64,000 nucleotides of DNA, from assembly GCA_963921795.1 (NCBI GenBank), contig OY997659.1:50057475-50121474 (forward strand). Direction: 5' to 3'. The DNA is from Nannobrachium achirus. Taxonomy: Eukaryota; Chordata; Actinopteri; Myctophiformes; Myctophidae. Below the pieces are notes generated by a model. It saw only the letters and a list, made by a program, of their open reading frames with translations, searched no databases and was not told where the DNA came from. This document shows positions 21,807 to 33,665 of this stretch, one piece after another. The stretch's first letter is position 1; each line of letters starts with the position of its first letter. Both the position numbers and the translations under genes were made by a program.

Positions 21807-22677
21807 TGAGGCCGTGGTGGCGGGATGTTAATATATCGCTCTGGAGGTTATTGTGCTTGAAAAATAAAAAAAATAAAAAAAATAACATCAACTGCTGAGC
21901 ACACACAAAGCCAGCGGCTAATAGAGACAGACAATGACAGCCTGCCGCGCGTGGAGAGGAGCACGCAGGCTCCCCTCCGAGGTGCTACTAAATAAAATAA
22001 AGAGAGGGTGGGCGGGCGGCGGGACGGGGGAGGGGAGGGGAGGAGGTTGAGTTGGCGCCACCCAGGACGCCGCACTCCGCCACACGTAGTGCGGCGCTAG
22101 CTAACTGGATGAGCTCAGTGAATTACCGCGCTGTGAAAGACAGTTATAATTATCCCTGAGCGAGCAGTTTTATAACCGCCAAGCCGTTCCACAGCATGCC
22201 TCTCTCTTCCCCGTATTAATGTTGGATGAATGTGTGCTCTGCTAATAAATGCTGCATGATTTGGCCCCTTATTTTCAACCCGCCGCACAAAATGAAACTC
22301 CAGAGTGTCTTTTCTCTCTCCTGTGCAAATAAAAAGAGTAGGCAGAGTAGGGCCCCCCCCCCCCCCAACCCTCCCACCCCGGGGGGCCCCACACATTACC
22401 ATTGCGATACGTCAAAAAAAATGATAAAGCAGCACTTAGAAGTAAAAAGGAAAAGTCTAATGGGGTCATAATCGTTGCCGTGGAATTGTTGAGTTTTATA
22501 CGTCTTTTAAATGATTTACAAGCGTGAATATAACCCAAGCAGGGATCAATGAAAAATTGAGAGGTTATATATAATTAGCATAACTGTTTGGCTTTACGGC
22601 TTGAATTAGCACATTCTGAACAATGCACTCACCGACTGTGCGTGCCCGACGCCGGTAGACTGCGAGAGCTGCACAAA
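21807..22677. other. Low-repeat intron stretch
   Basis: I see no repeat family from elsewhere in the window in about 22085-22670. Part is GC-rich with poly-C (22350-22364). No exon was recognised on either strand. It could hold conserved regulatory sequence, but I cannot test that. Confidence 0.4.
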
Positions 22678-22681
22678 TTAA

Positions 22682-23188
22682 CCCTGCAAGGCCCAGCGTT
22701 GCTTTTTGGCAACGTTTTTTAAATCATTTAAAAAAAAAAATTATAGTTAGTTTTCCTGCTCTTTTTTCACATTAACATCACCATTAAATCCTATTGTTTA
22801 GTATTACAATGCCATTGGCCACGATATTTGCATATAAATACCCCCCACAGGGGCTGACATTCACACCTCCCAGAGAAGTTGAAATTCCAGCGTCTGGACG
22901 AACAACATCTCACTTTTTAACTGAAGCTATTCCTCACTAAAACATAAGTAAAATGCCTGTAATATATTTTTTCGTGATCATTAGAATGTCTAGAACATGT
23001 ACACACGTTATTATTGTGAAAAATATCCCCAAAATGCAAATTAGAGCATGATTTATGATTTATGATTTATGGCTATAAAACCTTACAAAAACATTATTAA
23101 TTTTTTAACATTCAATTTTTGCTGTGATTAGGATTTTTTTTTTTTTTTTTTTTTTTGGCCAGTAGAAATTAATTCGGGTCTTGCAGGG
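22682..23188. mobile_element. TTAA-flanked piggyBac-like MITE
   Basis: TTAA at 22678-22681 and 23189-23192; ends CCCTGCAAGGCCC and the inverse GGGTCTTGCAGGG. 507 bp, AT-rich, no coding sequence. Confidence 0.85.
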
Positions 23189-23589
23189 TTAAGACTGAAG
23201 GTGTATGAAAGTAGGTCATTAAAAGATATACAGTGAGTGCTTGTCTCTCAGTCTGATCCACTTTCTACAGTACCAACTACAGTAAGTAGCTGCATGCTGT
23301 TGGCCACGTGCAGACAGTAGCTATAGCGGTGTAGCGATGTAAACATTTTCGGAACTTTGAACTTGATACGCACACGGAAAAGAGAAAGTAAACTCTCATA
23401 GGCCTACTGTACATAATCCTCCCAAACTAATATGCATATACATGTAGATAATGCAATTAATACAAAAGAAAAACTGCCTCGTTGACTAGAAAGATTCGAT
23501 TTTATACTTGAAAAAAAAAACACCTATAGAAAGTAACAAAAAATAAGATATTTTGGACATGCCTTTATAAACTAAAAAAGTGTTTAAAA

Positions 23590-23764
23590 AATAGCTGACA
23601 AGCTAAAGATGTGTTTCATCGCTTATAGAGCTTATAGAGCAGCATTTTGCCTGTGTGTGGTGAGCTTGTTGATTGGTTATTTTTGGCGAATAACTTTGGT
23701 GTGAGGGGGTATGGTATACAGCAGCATACTGAAACAGAAGCCATTGTTCTTGTCACGATAAAAA

Positions 23765-23817
<53 letters not shown>

Positions 23818-23845
23818 CATGCATACATGCATACATGCATACATG

Positions 23846-23921
<76 letters not shown>

Positions 23922-23935
23922 AATTGTTTGAAACC
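23590..23935. repeat. Degraded palindrome, then compound microsatellite
   Basis: TAGCTGACAAGCTAAAG and GTGAGCTTGTTGATTGGTTA (23590-23690) are decayed palindrome arms. Then poly-A, (TA)n 23774-23812, (CATG/CATA)n 23813-23849 and (CA)n 23850-23914. Confidence 0.85.
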
Positions 23936-24418
23936 AAACCTGCCTACCAATGATGTCCGTATATAGTGCTATTACCAAATATATGACGACATGGACAATA
24001 TGGACATGCCATGGGACATGTGGTAAACGTGCATTTTGAATTCAATTGTTGAAAGAGCAGAGGCATGGGGGACTGGGGCACCCCGGACCCTACGTTGAGA
24101 ACCCGGTGATTAAAAAATGATGCATTAGGATTTTAGTAGCTGCACAACGCTTAATGCCCGCATTGCCGGGACGGATAACCTTGTTGGGAGACGGCCAAAA
24201 CCACACTGTGGCAAAGTGCATTCTGGGGCACTAAGACTGCCGGTAAGCCCTGCCATGGTGTCATGAGGTACATTTACTTGAGTACTCTACTTTTTTGAGT
24301 ATTTTTATGTATTTATTATTATTATAATTATTATTATTTGTATTTTTGGATACTTGTGACCTTTACATTACATACATTACATACTCTACATTTATAAGAC
24401 AACTATTGTACTTTTGAC

Positions 24419-24801
24419 TAGGGATGGGTATCGTCTGCGATACTTTTAATGGTATCGATTGCATGACGTCGATACTATCGGGTATCGGTTCACGTAAAAA
24501 CGAACGATACCTCGTTTCGATACTCTGGAACGCACCCCTGGCCGGTCGCATCTGTAACCGTTGGGCTACTGAGAGTTAAATGACTGCTTTAGTAGGCTAC
24601 ACTCGTTACTGTGGAAAATAGCCGACAATAGCCTATAATGTTTATTATTATGATGATTATCCAACGTCTATACTCTCCGCTCTGCCACACTGTGTGATCA
24701 TCACCTGCTGCGGTAGAGCAGTTAAACTTAAATAAAAAGTATCGAAAATGGTATCGAAAAGGGTATCGCATCGATTCAAAGGTGAACGATACCCATCCCT
24801 A
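24419..24801. mobile_element. hAT-like MITE TAGGGATGGGTATCG with 8-bp duplication
   Basis: CTTTTGAC at 24411-24418 and 24802-24809 flanks a 383-bp element with ends TAGGGATGGGTATCG and CGATACCCATCCCTA. Confidence 0.93.
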
Positions 24802-25031
24802 CTTTTGACTCTACACTACATTTCTAGGAAAGGAATTAACCACTAAAGTCCAATTTCAAATACAGTGAACATTGCAGATCTACAGTACAAGCACACACTG
24901 TGAAGCGAACACTTTGTGAGCTTGTAGATCTGTAGATTATTGATATTTTTTGAGAATTCCCGTAAAGTCTCTCTTTTTTTTTTACAGCGATTAAAAAGAA
25001 ATTGTATTAGGGGTCAGGTTTAGGTTGGGGG

Positions 25032-25554
25032 CAGGGGCGTCACAAGGGGGGGGAAACGTGGGACTGAGTTACTAGGGCCCAAGGTGGAGGGGCCTTAATT
25101 ATTTTATACTTTAGCTATCGAAAAATAGCAGATATACAAGCTCACAGCACGGCACCGAGCGCTGCACTGCGAGCTTGTAAATCTGCTATTTTTGAAAAAT
25201 CGTGAAAATGTGAATATGTATTTTGCAAACATTTGTAACTCAAATTTTGCTTCTGGTGGGTCCCTGGAACTAAATATTTTGAGATGGTGGTCCGTGGCCA
25301 AATACTTCATCATTTTGGGGGTCCTTCACATGAAAAGGTTTGAGCACCACTGACATAGAAACATGGGTTTTTCAAAAAAACCTTGCACAAATTGTCATGA
25401 TTTTTCAAAAATAGCAGGTCTACGAGCTCGCAACTTGTATATCTGCTATTTTTCAATAGTTAAAGCAAACCCCCTCCCCCTATGATGAAAATTCATGGGG
25501 GGCCCCAAAGTGAATGCTTGTACCCAGGGCCCAGAAGTTGGTGCGACACCCCTG
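25032..25554 (+). mobile_element. CAGGGGCGTCAC (hAT-like, family B) MITE
   Basis: Ends CAGGGGCGTCACAAGG and TTGGTGCGACACCCCTG. The interior from ATTATTTTATACTTTAGCTA to AATAGTTAAAGCA is homologous to family A and has palindromes at 25121-25195 and 25408-25455. Its flanks (GTTGGGGG/GTTAAGGG) are not a clear duplication. Confidence 0.85.
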
Positions 25555-25607
25555 GTTAAGGGGTCAGGTATGAAGGTATGAAGGTATGAAGGTGTGAAGG
25601 TGTGAAG

Positions 25608-26601
25608 GTGACTCACTGTAGGAACATCCGTACACCTCCACTCTGAGGCCCAGCCAGCCACTGGGGTTAGGGTTAGGTTAGGGGTCAGGGTTAGGTTAGG
25701 GGTTAAGGTTAGGTTAGGGGTTAAGGTTAGGTTAGGGGTCAGGTATGAAGGTATGAAGGTATGAAGGTGTGAAGGTGTGAAGGTATGAAGGTGTGAAGGT
25801 GACTCACTGTGGGAACATCCGTACACCTCCACTCTGAGGGTTAAGGTTAGGTTAGGGGTCAGGTATGAAGGTATGAAGGTGTGAAGGTATGAAGGTATGA
25901 AGGTATGAAGGTATGAAGGTGTGAAGGTGACTCACTGTAAGAACATCCGTACACCTCCACTCTGAGGGTTAAGGTAAGGTTAGGGGTCAGGTATGAAGGT
26001 ATGAAGGTATGAAGGTGTGAAGGTGACTCACTGTAAGAACATCCGTACACCTCCACTCGGAGGGTTAAGGTTAGATTAGGGGTCAGGTATGAAGGTATGA
26101 AGGTATGAAGGTGTGAAGGTATGAAGGTATGAAGGTATGAAGGTGTGAAGGTATGAAGGTATGAAGGTATGAAGGTATGAAGGTGTGAAGGTGTGAAGGT
26201 GACTCACTGTAAGAACATCCGTACACCTCCACTCTGAGGGTTAGGGTTCGGGTTAGGGTCAGGTATGAAGGTATGAAGGTGTGAAGGTGTGAAGGTGTGA
26301 AGGTATGAAGGTGACTCACTGTAAGAACATCCGTACACCTCCACTCTGAGGCCCAGCCAGCTACTGGGTTAGGGTTAGGTTAGGGGTTAGGTATGAAGGT
26401 GTGAAGGTGTGAAGGTGTGAAGGTATGAAGGTATGAAGGTATGAAGGTAAGAAGGTATGAAGGTATGAAGGTATGAAGGTATGAAGGTATGAAGGTATGA
26501 AGGTAAGAAGGTATGAAGGTAAGAAGGTATGAAGGTGTGAAGGTGACTCACTGTAAGAACATCCGTACACCTCCACTCTGAGGCCCAGCCAGCCACTGGG
26601 G
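25608..26601 (-). repeat. Tandem array of copied exon tail plus splice donor
   Basis: Seven copies of the 3' end of the 148-bp Caspr exon with its donor lie at 25608-25666, 25799-25839, 25927-25967, 26023-26062, 26199-26239, 26311-26368 and 26543-26601. Each reads (minus strand) GTGGAGGTGTACGGATGTTC and then a GTGAGTCACC donor. The authentic exon has GTAAGTCACC. Copies 1, 6 and 7 also keep the SGWLGL part (GCCCAGCCAGCCACTGGG on the plus strand). Between copies are runs of an 8-bp ATGAAGGT/GTGAAGGT satellite and TTAGGG-like repeats. The array sits immediately inside the intron following the real exon. Confidence 0.93.
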
Positions 26602-26691
26602 TTAGGGTTAGGGGTCAGGTATGAAGGTGTGAAGGTATGAAGGTATGAAGGTATGAAGGTAAGAAGGTAAGAAGGTGTGAAGGTGACTTAC

Positions 26692-26839
26692 TGTAAGAAC
26701 ATCCGTACACCTCCACTCTGAGGCCCAGCCAGCCACTGGGGTTCCAGTCCAGGGGAACCAAGCGCAGGAAGCGGGTTCTCACCGAGGGGCTCAGTCTGTT
26801 CTGGACCACGCCCTCTGAATTCATGTTCCCCACAAACTT
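26692..26839 (-). CDS. cntnap5: Caspr-like exon: C-terminal part of F5/8C (discoidin) domain
   Basis: This 148-bp exon begins in phase 0 after a TTTGCAG acceptor and ends in phase 1 before GTAAGT. It encodes about 49 residues, including the signature end of a Caspr discoidin domain, [18 protein letters not shown], whose Cys closes the domain disulfide. The preceding stretch ([21 protein letters not shown]) also fits the family. The donor is fixed by phase: the trailing A joins AG of the next exon to give Lys, as in the mammalian CSYKS junction I recall. In the extracellular protein this domain takes part in binding contactin-type partners (family knowledge). Both ends of the exon are copied nearby: its tail plus donor seven times downstream (25608-26601), and its acceptor half once upstream (27049-27120). 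Confidence 0.92.
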
Positions 26840-27048
26840 CTGCAAACAAAGACACACGGGTGGACAGACAGATCAACAGGTGGTGGGTAAGCAGCAGTTG
26901 TGGACATTAGTACTCAACCCCTTTAAAACATAATGCGCAAGTATTCAAAGGATCCCTGGCTAATATGACAAATATGCCTTAATACATTATAATTGTCCTC
27001 TATAACTACAATGTAAAATTAAAAACACCTTAAATATTTTATTTCTTC

Positions 27049-27120
27049 ATGTTCCCCACAAACTTCTGCACACAGAGACAGACGGGTGGACAGATAGATC
27101 AACAGGTGGTGGGTAAGTAG
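27049..27120 (-). pseudogene. Partial copy of the acceptor half of the 148-bp exon
   Basis: 27049-27117 repeats 26820-26888 with a few differences: the first bases of the exon (AAGTTTGTGGGGAACATGA on the minus strand), its acceptor, and upstream intron. The duplicated block is about 229 bp and continues after an inserted repeat (27120-27452) at 27459-27516 with the shared GTGGACATTAGTACTCAACC. It lacks the exon's 3' half, so it cannot replace the exon. Confidence 0.88.
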
Positions 27121-27452
27121 GCCAGTCAATCTAAGCTAAAAAAGGGCCTGACCCAAAAGAAAAGGTGTCCGTTTTTAACCCGAAATGCTTGCAATGGATT
27201 CAGAATCATGAAAAACCCCTAGTTAGACCCCTCAAATGCTACTTAAAGAAGATTTTTTTGGGGGGGTATTTTTTTTTCTTGTGTAGTAAGTGAATGGACC
27301 CAAACTTGAACCCCCTGAATTCACCTTGATCCACTTAATATATAATTCACAACTTTTAATATGTTATTTGGATGACCCTACTAAGGATCATAAAAAACCT
27401 TGAACCATTACTATTGCACTTTTTTTTGGGTCAATCCTTAGATTGACTGGCC
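27120..27452. mobile_element. Fold-back element inserted in the duplicated exon flank
   Basis: Inverted ends GGCCAGTCAATCTAAG and its inverse GATTGACTGGCC bound a 333-bp insert. It interrupts the second copy of a 229-bp duplication whose first copy (26820-26940) is the uninterrupted site. Flanks share TAAGTA/TAAAGTA, a target duplication of about 7-8 bp, suggesting a hAT-type MITE. Confidence 0.7.
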
Positions 27453-27697
27453 TAAAGTAGCAGTTGTGGACATTAGTACTCAACCCCTTTAAAACATAAT
27501 GCGCAAGTATTCAAAGGTATGTTTTCTTTTTTAATATCACTGCATTGCTGCATTCAAATTCAGAGATTTTCCCCAAAATATTTCCCATAATAGTACTAAT
27601 AATAATAATCGTGACAAGCTCACAGACGTGTTGCATTGTCATCGTGACAAAATGTCTGCACACAGACATTGACAGACAGAAAGACAATTGAGCTCAA

Positions 27698-27921
27698 TCG
27701 TTGCTGTCATGGCAGAAACCTTGTATCACCGTTAAAAAGAAATGTTTCAACTTACAGTAGATGAAAGCCCTTTCCTTCACTGCACAAGAGCTTCGCACAA
27801 AAGTAGTGAAAATAGCCGTTCTACAAGCTTCACAACGCCAAGTTGTAGATCGGCCATTTTCAGAATTTTTCCTGTCTGGAAAATGTCTTGGACATACAAG
27901 GTTTCTACCCGACAGCGGCGA
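27698..27921. mobile_element. TCGTC-family (family C) MITE
   Basis: Divergent left end TCGTTGCTGTCATGGCAGAA and good right end TTTCTACCCGACAGCGGCGA, with a palindrome at 27806-27865. TA follows the right end. Confidence 0.75.
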
Positions 27922-28190
27922 TATAATACTTATGCATGCACAGCATCTACTGTAATGTCTGTACGAGTTACAGACAAAGACAGCCCAAGAAAAGGAACAT
28001 CGGTTATGATGATGGCAGCCCTTCACAGGATAAAAAAAAAAAAAAGAAAGAAAAAGCCGGGAAGAGTGACAGATGGAGACATTGTTCTGGGCAGTTCGCT
28101 CGCCATTCATACCCAACAACCGCCCGCCCGCCCGCGTGCACGCACACACACACACACGCACACACGCACGCACGCACACACACCCACGCA

Positions 28191-28652
28191 CAGGGGCGTC
28201 ACACCAAATTCTGGGCCCTGGGTACAAGGATTCACTGCGGGCCCCCCATGAATGTTAACTATTGAAAAATAGCAGATATACAAGCTCACAGCGCGGCACC
28301 GAGTGCCGCGCTGCGAGCTTGTAGATCTGCTATTTTTGAAAAATTGTGAAAATGTGTGCAAGAAACCCATGTTTCCATGTCAGTGATGCTCAAACCTTTT
28401 CATGTGAAGGACCCCCAAAATGATATGAATTTGGCCACGGACCCCCATCTCAAAATATTTAGTTCCAGGGACCCCCCCGGAAGCAAAATTTGAGTTACAA
28501 ATGTTCGCTTAAAAAATACATATTCAAAGATTTGCATTTTCACGACTTTTCAAAAAAAATAGCAGATATACAAGCTCACAGTGTTACTAGGGCCCCTCCA
28601 CCTTGGGCCCTAGTAACTCAGTCCCACTTTCCTACCCCTTGTGACGCCCCTG
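28191..28652 (-). mobile_element. Family B hAT-like MITE with 8-bp duplication, reverse orientation
   Basis: CCCACGCA at 28183-28190 and 28653-28660, inside a CA-rich tract (28132-28190). Ends CAGGGGCGTCACACC and CTTGTGACGCCCCTG. A full palindrome lies at 28265-28338 and a half palindrome at 28552-28580. Confidence 0.92.
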
Positions 28653-28660
28653 CCCACGCA

Positions 28661-29190
28661 CACACACACTCACACACACGGCAAACTTCTGCTGACACAA
28701 ACGGCCAAGAGAGAGAGAGAGAGACAGAGAGACAGAGAGAGGAGAAAGCTTCAGTGTAAGACGCATATATGAGGCCTAATGTATTCTCTCGCCACGGTTA
28801 CCTTAAGTGCACCTTGAAAGGCATGTGGAGGTAAAGTGCAATGCAACTTTAATGTCCACGCTCATTCTACTGATGATGATAATCGGCCTTGAAGGACGGA
28901 CGCAGGTTTTTGTGTCCGAAAGTTTTGAGACGACCTCGGATCTCGAAAAAAAAAAAAAAGTGTGAAATGTGATTTGTATTTTTTCAGGCTAGAGTTAATG
29001 TGAAAAAATGAATACAGTAGCGTGACCGTCTATGACTCTATGTACAGTGAACACACACATGCACGCACACTCATTTGTATAGTGAGGACGTCAACCTTTT
29101 TAGGACGGTGATGTTATATATTTTATATACTTTTTTTAAATTTGGTTGTATTTTAATTAAGTGTTAAACTGTTTTCTTATACTGTCATGT
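28661..29190. other. Intergenic or intronic stretch, no gene
   Basis: Only (CA)n, (GA)n (28707-28742) and a poly-A run were recognised. Confidence 0.5.
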
Positions 29191-29886
29191 ACCAGTGGCG
29201 TCAGTTCAGCAAAAGCCAAGGTATGGCAACATGACTTGTGTGCACGTGCATGACACCTAGGGTGACCAGATCCAAACTGGTTATTCGAGGGACAGAAGTA
29301 TTGTTTGTGTGGGACAATGTGGGACGGGCAAGCGGGGTGGTTAATAGCAACTTAGGCTACTTAAGTTATTAAATGCTTTGAAGTCATTTGATACTGCCTA
29401 TCGTTTTGTTTGTAACCTGCTCTGTAGCCTAAGCCTAAGGGATATTTCTCACGTTATTTTAACAGGCTTAAAGCATCCAATTATTAGGAGGATACCCAAC
29501 CCTATAATGTATTCGTGAGAGAGCAATGCTGTACGTTTCTAGCTCTAGCTTGCTCACCTATGAACACCTGCGCATTGATTATTACTGGAGCCTGCCAGTC
29601 TCAATGTGGGACAGGGTCTCAATTTGTGGGACGCCTGAAAAGTCATGGAAATGTGGGACTGTCCCACACAAAGGGGGACATCTGGTCACCCTAATGACAC
29701 CAGTAAAAAATAACAAGTGACAAGTGTTGTGAGAATGTAATTACCGTGTGAAAGCAATCATTTTGTTCTAATTTATGCATTGTAGTTAGTTTAAAGTCAT
29801 TCAATAACAGAATAATCAATGCAGATAGTCAGAGACATTTGTGAATTTATTTTAAGAAACTTGCCATAAACAATTGACACCTCTGA
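29191..29886. mobile_element. Family J hAT-like element, interrupted
   Basis: Left end CAGTGGCGTCAGTTCAGC and right end CCATAAACAATTGACACCTC as in 21213-21798. No clear flanking duplication. It is split by the insertion at 29258-29693. Confidence 0.75.
29258..29693. mobile_element. Nested hAT-like MITE TAGGGTGACCAGAT
   Basis: ATGACACC at 29250-29257 and 29694-29701 flanks ends TAGGGTGACCAGAT and ATCTGGTCACCCTA, 436 bp, nested in family J. Confidence 0.93.
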
Positions 29887-29982
29887 ATTCTACTATACTT
29901 GTTGTGGGGACATTTGACCCTCACTAGTATAGGCTATAGGAATACAGGTGTGCACGCACACACACAAGCAGTGCACACGCAC

Positions 29983-30027
<45 letters not shown>

Positions 30028-31075
30028 TACACGCACGCACATCAGTTAATGCGGAACATTTAATAAGGACCAGCTAATGTGGAACGGTTCACTGTATAAT
30101 ATCATTGCATTATATTAATTTGCTCTGATAGGGCATGCATACAGTCACTGTCGCACGGGCAAAGAATAATAATAATTACATGTTTCATCTACGGCTTGAA
30201 GTCATTAGGGTGTTGCTTGAAATGCCAATACCCCAGAGATAGAGATAAAAGGACGTCACCACTGTCCACCAAACAGCACAGGGTGATTGTTCTATTGTTG
30301 TTTCAATGTAATCTGACACACCGGGTTTAAAAAAAAACATCTCTTATATGACACGGAATCAAATTCAGCCTTTTTATCTGTCCGTCTGTTCGATTCTGGA
30401 ACGAACGGCCGTTAACCCGTATAGCACTGATTATATGATGCAACCTCAGCGTAATACTATCTCCACAGAGAGCTGACCTAAACAGTGGTGGAGAGTAACT
30501 ACCGGTAAGTACAGTACAGTACATTACAGTACATGTACTCAACTACTGTACTTCACTGTTGTTTTTGACAGCACATTTGTATTTAGTTTTAGTCATAGTC
30601 TTTTGAATAAAATGTAATTTGGTTTTAGTCATAATTTAGTCACCTGAAAAGCATTAGTTTTAGTCTAATTTTAGTCGACTAAATATCATAAGATTTTAGG
30701 CGACTAAATCTACAGTTGATTTAGTCAACTAAAATGTATTTTGGCGGCGCCTTGATGGCATCGTAATGACAGATTTTACACTTGGTTGTGTGCTGAAAAT
30801 GGCAGATCTACAAGCTCACAACGCGTTGCAACGCGACCTGAGAGCAACCAAACATAAAATGACTCTCTTCTCCACTAGTCCCTCCCTAACGTTTTAGTCT
30901 AGTTTTTATTTATCTATGTTAATGAAATTGTCAATATATTTAGTCTTAGTTTTAGTCATCACAGCTTAGTTTTTATTTCGTTTTTATTTAGTTTTCGTCA
31001 GTGAAAAAAAACGCAGTCAACAAACTTTTTTCGTCATACATTAAGTCGACAAAATCAACACTGCTGTACTTAAAG
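29887..31075. repeat. CA-repeats and TTAGTTTTAGTC repeat family
   Basis: (CA)n at 29960-30035. GTGGTGGAGAGTAACTAC at 30484 starts a TACT-rich family fragment. From 30575 to 31040 TTTAGTTTTAGTCATAGTC and variants recur in both orientations, with a half palindrome at 30796-30840. Confidence 0.65.
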
Positions 31076-32340
31076 GGAATGTTGTTATGTTTAATTTAAT
31101 TTTAAAATGAATATCAACTTGGCGGCTTTTTCAAAAATAGCAGATCTACAAGCTCGCCGCGCTGTGAGCTTGTATATCTGCTATTTTTCAACAGTTAAAG
31201 CATTCAATAATCCTAGGCCTAAATGGGTTAAACCAACATAAAATCCTGCAGTGATATGCATATTATGACTAGCCTAGGGTTTGACTGCATAACCTTTCAC
31301 CCCCTGATGATGATGATACCTCCAAGTCTCAAACATCATTTCTTATACATGAGCAGCCCCATGGCACTACAACTGAAAAAAAAACATCACAAATCCATAC
31401 ACCATATTAACATTTACGGTAATCTAAGAAACAGTTGCATCACGGCCTCAAGATTCCTGGCTTTTTCCATAATTTCCATAATCTCGTGTGAACCGACTCA
31501 GGTCTATTTCATCTCCAAACCGAGCTATGCACGCCATGTACCCGGATGCCCCTTGTTATTCAGAAACCGGAAAAAATAGTAATATGCTTGTTGTTATGCT
31601 GTGGAAACCTCTTATGGAGAGCTTTTCATTGACTGTAATTACTTGATTAAAAACAACATATTTAAGCAATCTATACTTTTATACAGATTAGGCAACAAGG
31701 AATGTATTTCAAAATATGTACTTTTTCAATCCCTGAAAAGATTTCCTGTAATACTCTGTAATGCTCTGCTGGCCTCGCGGTTAAGACACATACCCAAATA
31801 TAGCGGGCTCTAAGCTTAGACTAGACGTTGATTAGACGTTATTTCAACGGCTATTTATAGATGGTCCATATATAGACATCTATTGTCTAATCAACATCTA
31901 GTCTATGCTTAGACGCCTAAAAAACTTTCATTTCTAGACGTTGATTAGACTGATTTTAGACTATAGCATTTAGACGTATATTAGACGTCTAATAGCCAGA
32001 AAAATGCTCGGGTTTGCAGCGTGTCACCACTGTACATTTACTTGAGTACTGTACTGAAGTACAGTTTTGAGGTATTTGTACTTTACTTGAGAATTTACAG
32101 TTTCCAGTAATTTTACTTCTACTCGACTAAATTTCGGTTCCAGATATTTTATTTTTACTCCACTACATTTATTTGAAAACTTTGGTTACTAGTTACTTTG
32201 CAGATATAAATTATAACAAACATTTTGTACTTTTACTTTTGGTACTTTAAGTATATTTTGCACCCTAACAGAGTATATCTACATTGCAGTATTGATACTT
32301 TTACTTAAGTAAAATATGCGAGTACTTTTTCCTCCACTGC
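31076..32340. other. Mixed repeats, no gene
   Basis: The right end of family A with a palindrome (31132-31188) ends ATGGGTTAA at 31231. 31240-31800 shows nothing recognised. 31801-31990 has repeated TAGACGTTGATTAGAC motifs. 32030-32340 is a TACTTTTACTTAAGTA family copy ending CCTCCACTG. Confidence 0.6.
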
Positions 32341-32360
32341 GTGTCAGTCACTCTGAATTA

Positions 32361-32628
32361 GAATCCTGAACAGTAACAGTTGTGAGGACATAATGAGGTT
32401 CTTTAGAACCCTGAACAGTAACAGTTGTGAGGACATAATGAGGTTCTTTAGAACCCTGAACAGCAACAGTTGTGAGGACATAATGAGGTTCTTTAGAACC
32501 CTGAACAGTAACAGTTGTGAGGACATAATGAGGTTCTTTAGAATCCTGAACAGTAACAAGTTGTGAGGACATAATGAGGTTCTTTAGAACCCTGAACAGC
32601 AACAGTTGTGAGGACATAATGAGGTTCC
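32361..32628. repeat. 45-bp tandem repeat, about six units
   Basis: Unit begins CCTGAACAGTAACAGTTGTG and continues AGGACATAATGAGGTTCTTT. One unit has an extra A. The period is 15 codons and the minus frame is open, but no family is recognised. Confidence 0.95.
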
Positions 32629-32882
32629 CGCACCGACAAGAAACCCATAAACATCCTCCCACAAGTGGCTTCATTATTTTTTTTAATTCTGGTGTATGGA
32701 CTGACTGCTGAGTGGCCCTCTTTCATTCCCAACGTTCATTAAGGTCTTCCTTCAGGCCTACGTCTTCCTCTCTGGTGGTGATGAGCGGTGTCCTCATCAA
32801 CACTTACATCATCAGCTGATTGCACGCCTTGCTGCTATTTATATCCCCCGCTTAGAGAGCATGTGGGTTTCTCACATGACTC

Positions 32883-33537
32883 CAGGGGCGTCACAAGGGG
32901 GGGAGTGGGACTGAGTCCAAGGTGGGGGGGGGGGCCTTAATTATGTGAATACTTTAGCTATTCAAAAATAGCAGATCTACAAGCTCCCAGCAGCACAGCA
33001 CTCGGTGCCACGCTGCAAGCTTGTTCAGTAGATCTGCTATTTTTGAAAAGTCGTGTAAAATGTGTGCAACTCTTTGAATATATGTATTTTTTAAGCGAAC
33101 ATTTGTAACTCAAATTTTGTTTCATGGCGGGTCCCTGGAACTAAATATTTTGAGATGGGGGTAGTGGGCGAATACTGATCATTTTGGGGGTCCTTCACGT
33201 GAAAAAGTTTGAGCACCACTGACATGGAAACATGGGTTTTTTTTAAAAATAAAAAAACCTTAGAAGGTTTAGGAGACATTCATAGAATCGAGTCAAAAAT
33301 AATTCAAAGACTTGCACAAATGTTCACGACTTTTCAAAAATAGCAGATCTACAAGCTTGCAGCGCGGCACCGAGCTTGTATATCTGCTATTTTTCAATAG
33401 TTAAAGCACAAAATAATGCGTAATAATACGTTCCCAGTCTAGATGGGTTAAACCTCCTCCCCCCTATGAAGAACATCCATGGGGGGCCCGCAGTGAATCC
33501 TTGTACCCAGGGCCCAGAATGTGGTGTGACGCCCCTG
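32883..33537 (+). mobile_element. Family B hAT-like MITE, complete, with 8-bp duplication
   Basis: CATGACTC at 32875-32882 and 33538-33545. 655 bp, ends CAGGGGCGTCACAAGG and GTGTGACGCCCCTG. Palindromes near 32962-33055 and 33335-33395, the first with a small insertion in one arm. Confidence 0.95.
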
Positions 33538-33665
33538 CATGACTCACAGTCATGTAGCGCTTTGGCACCGATGCTCCGATGCACACGGCAACGAGAGGCA
33601 CCCGGGGGACAGGCTGATCACTGGGGCAGCAAACAGCAGGGCAAAGGGAAATCCTCCATATTGAG

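Noticed and set aside
25660-26600. TTAGGG-like runs suggesting a telomere or interstitial telomere
   Set aside because: Short, irregular GGTTAGGTTAGGGG runs mixed with exon copies; they are spacers in a local minisatellite. The same applies to 36820-37030.
32344-32674. Repeat protein with 15-residue units
   Set aside because: Arises from a 45-bp tandem repeat; one unit has a one-base insertion breaking the frame, and there is no start or splice support.
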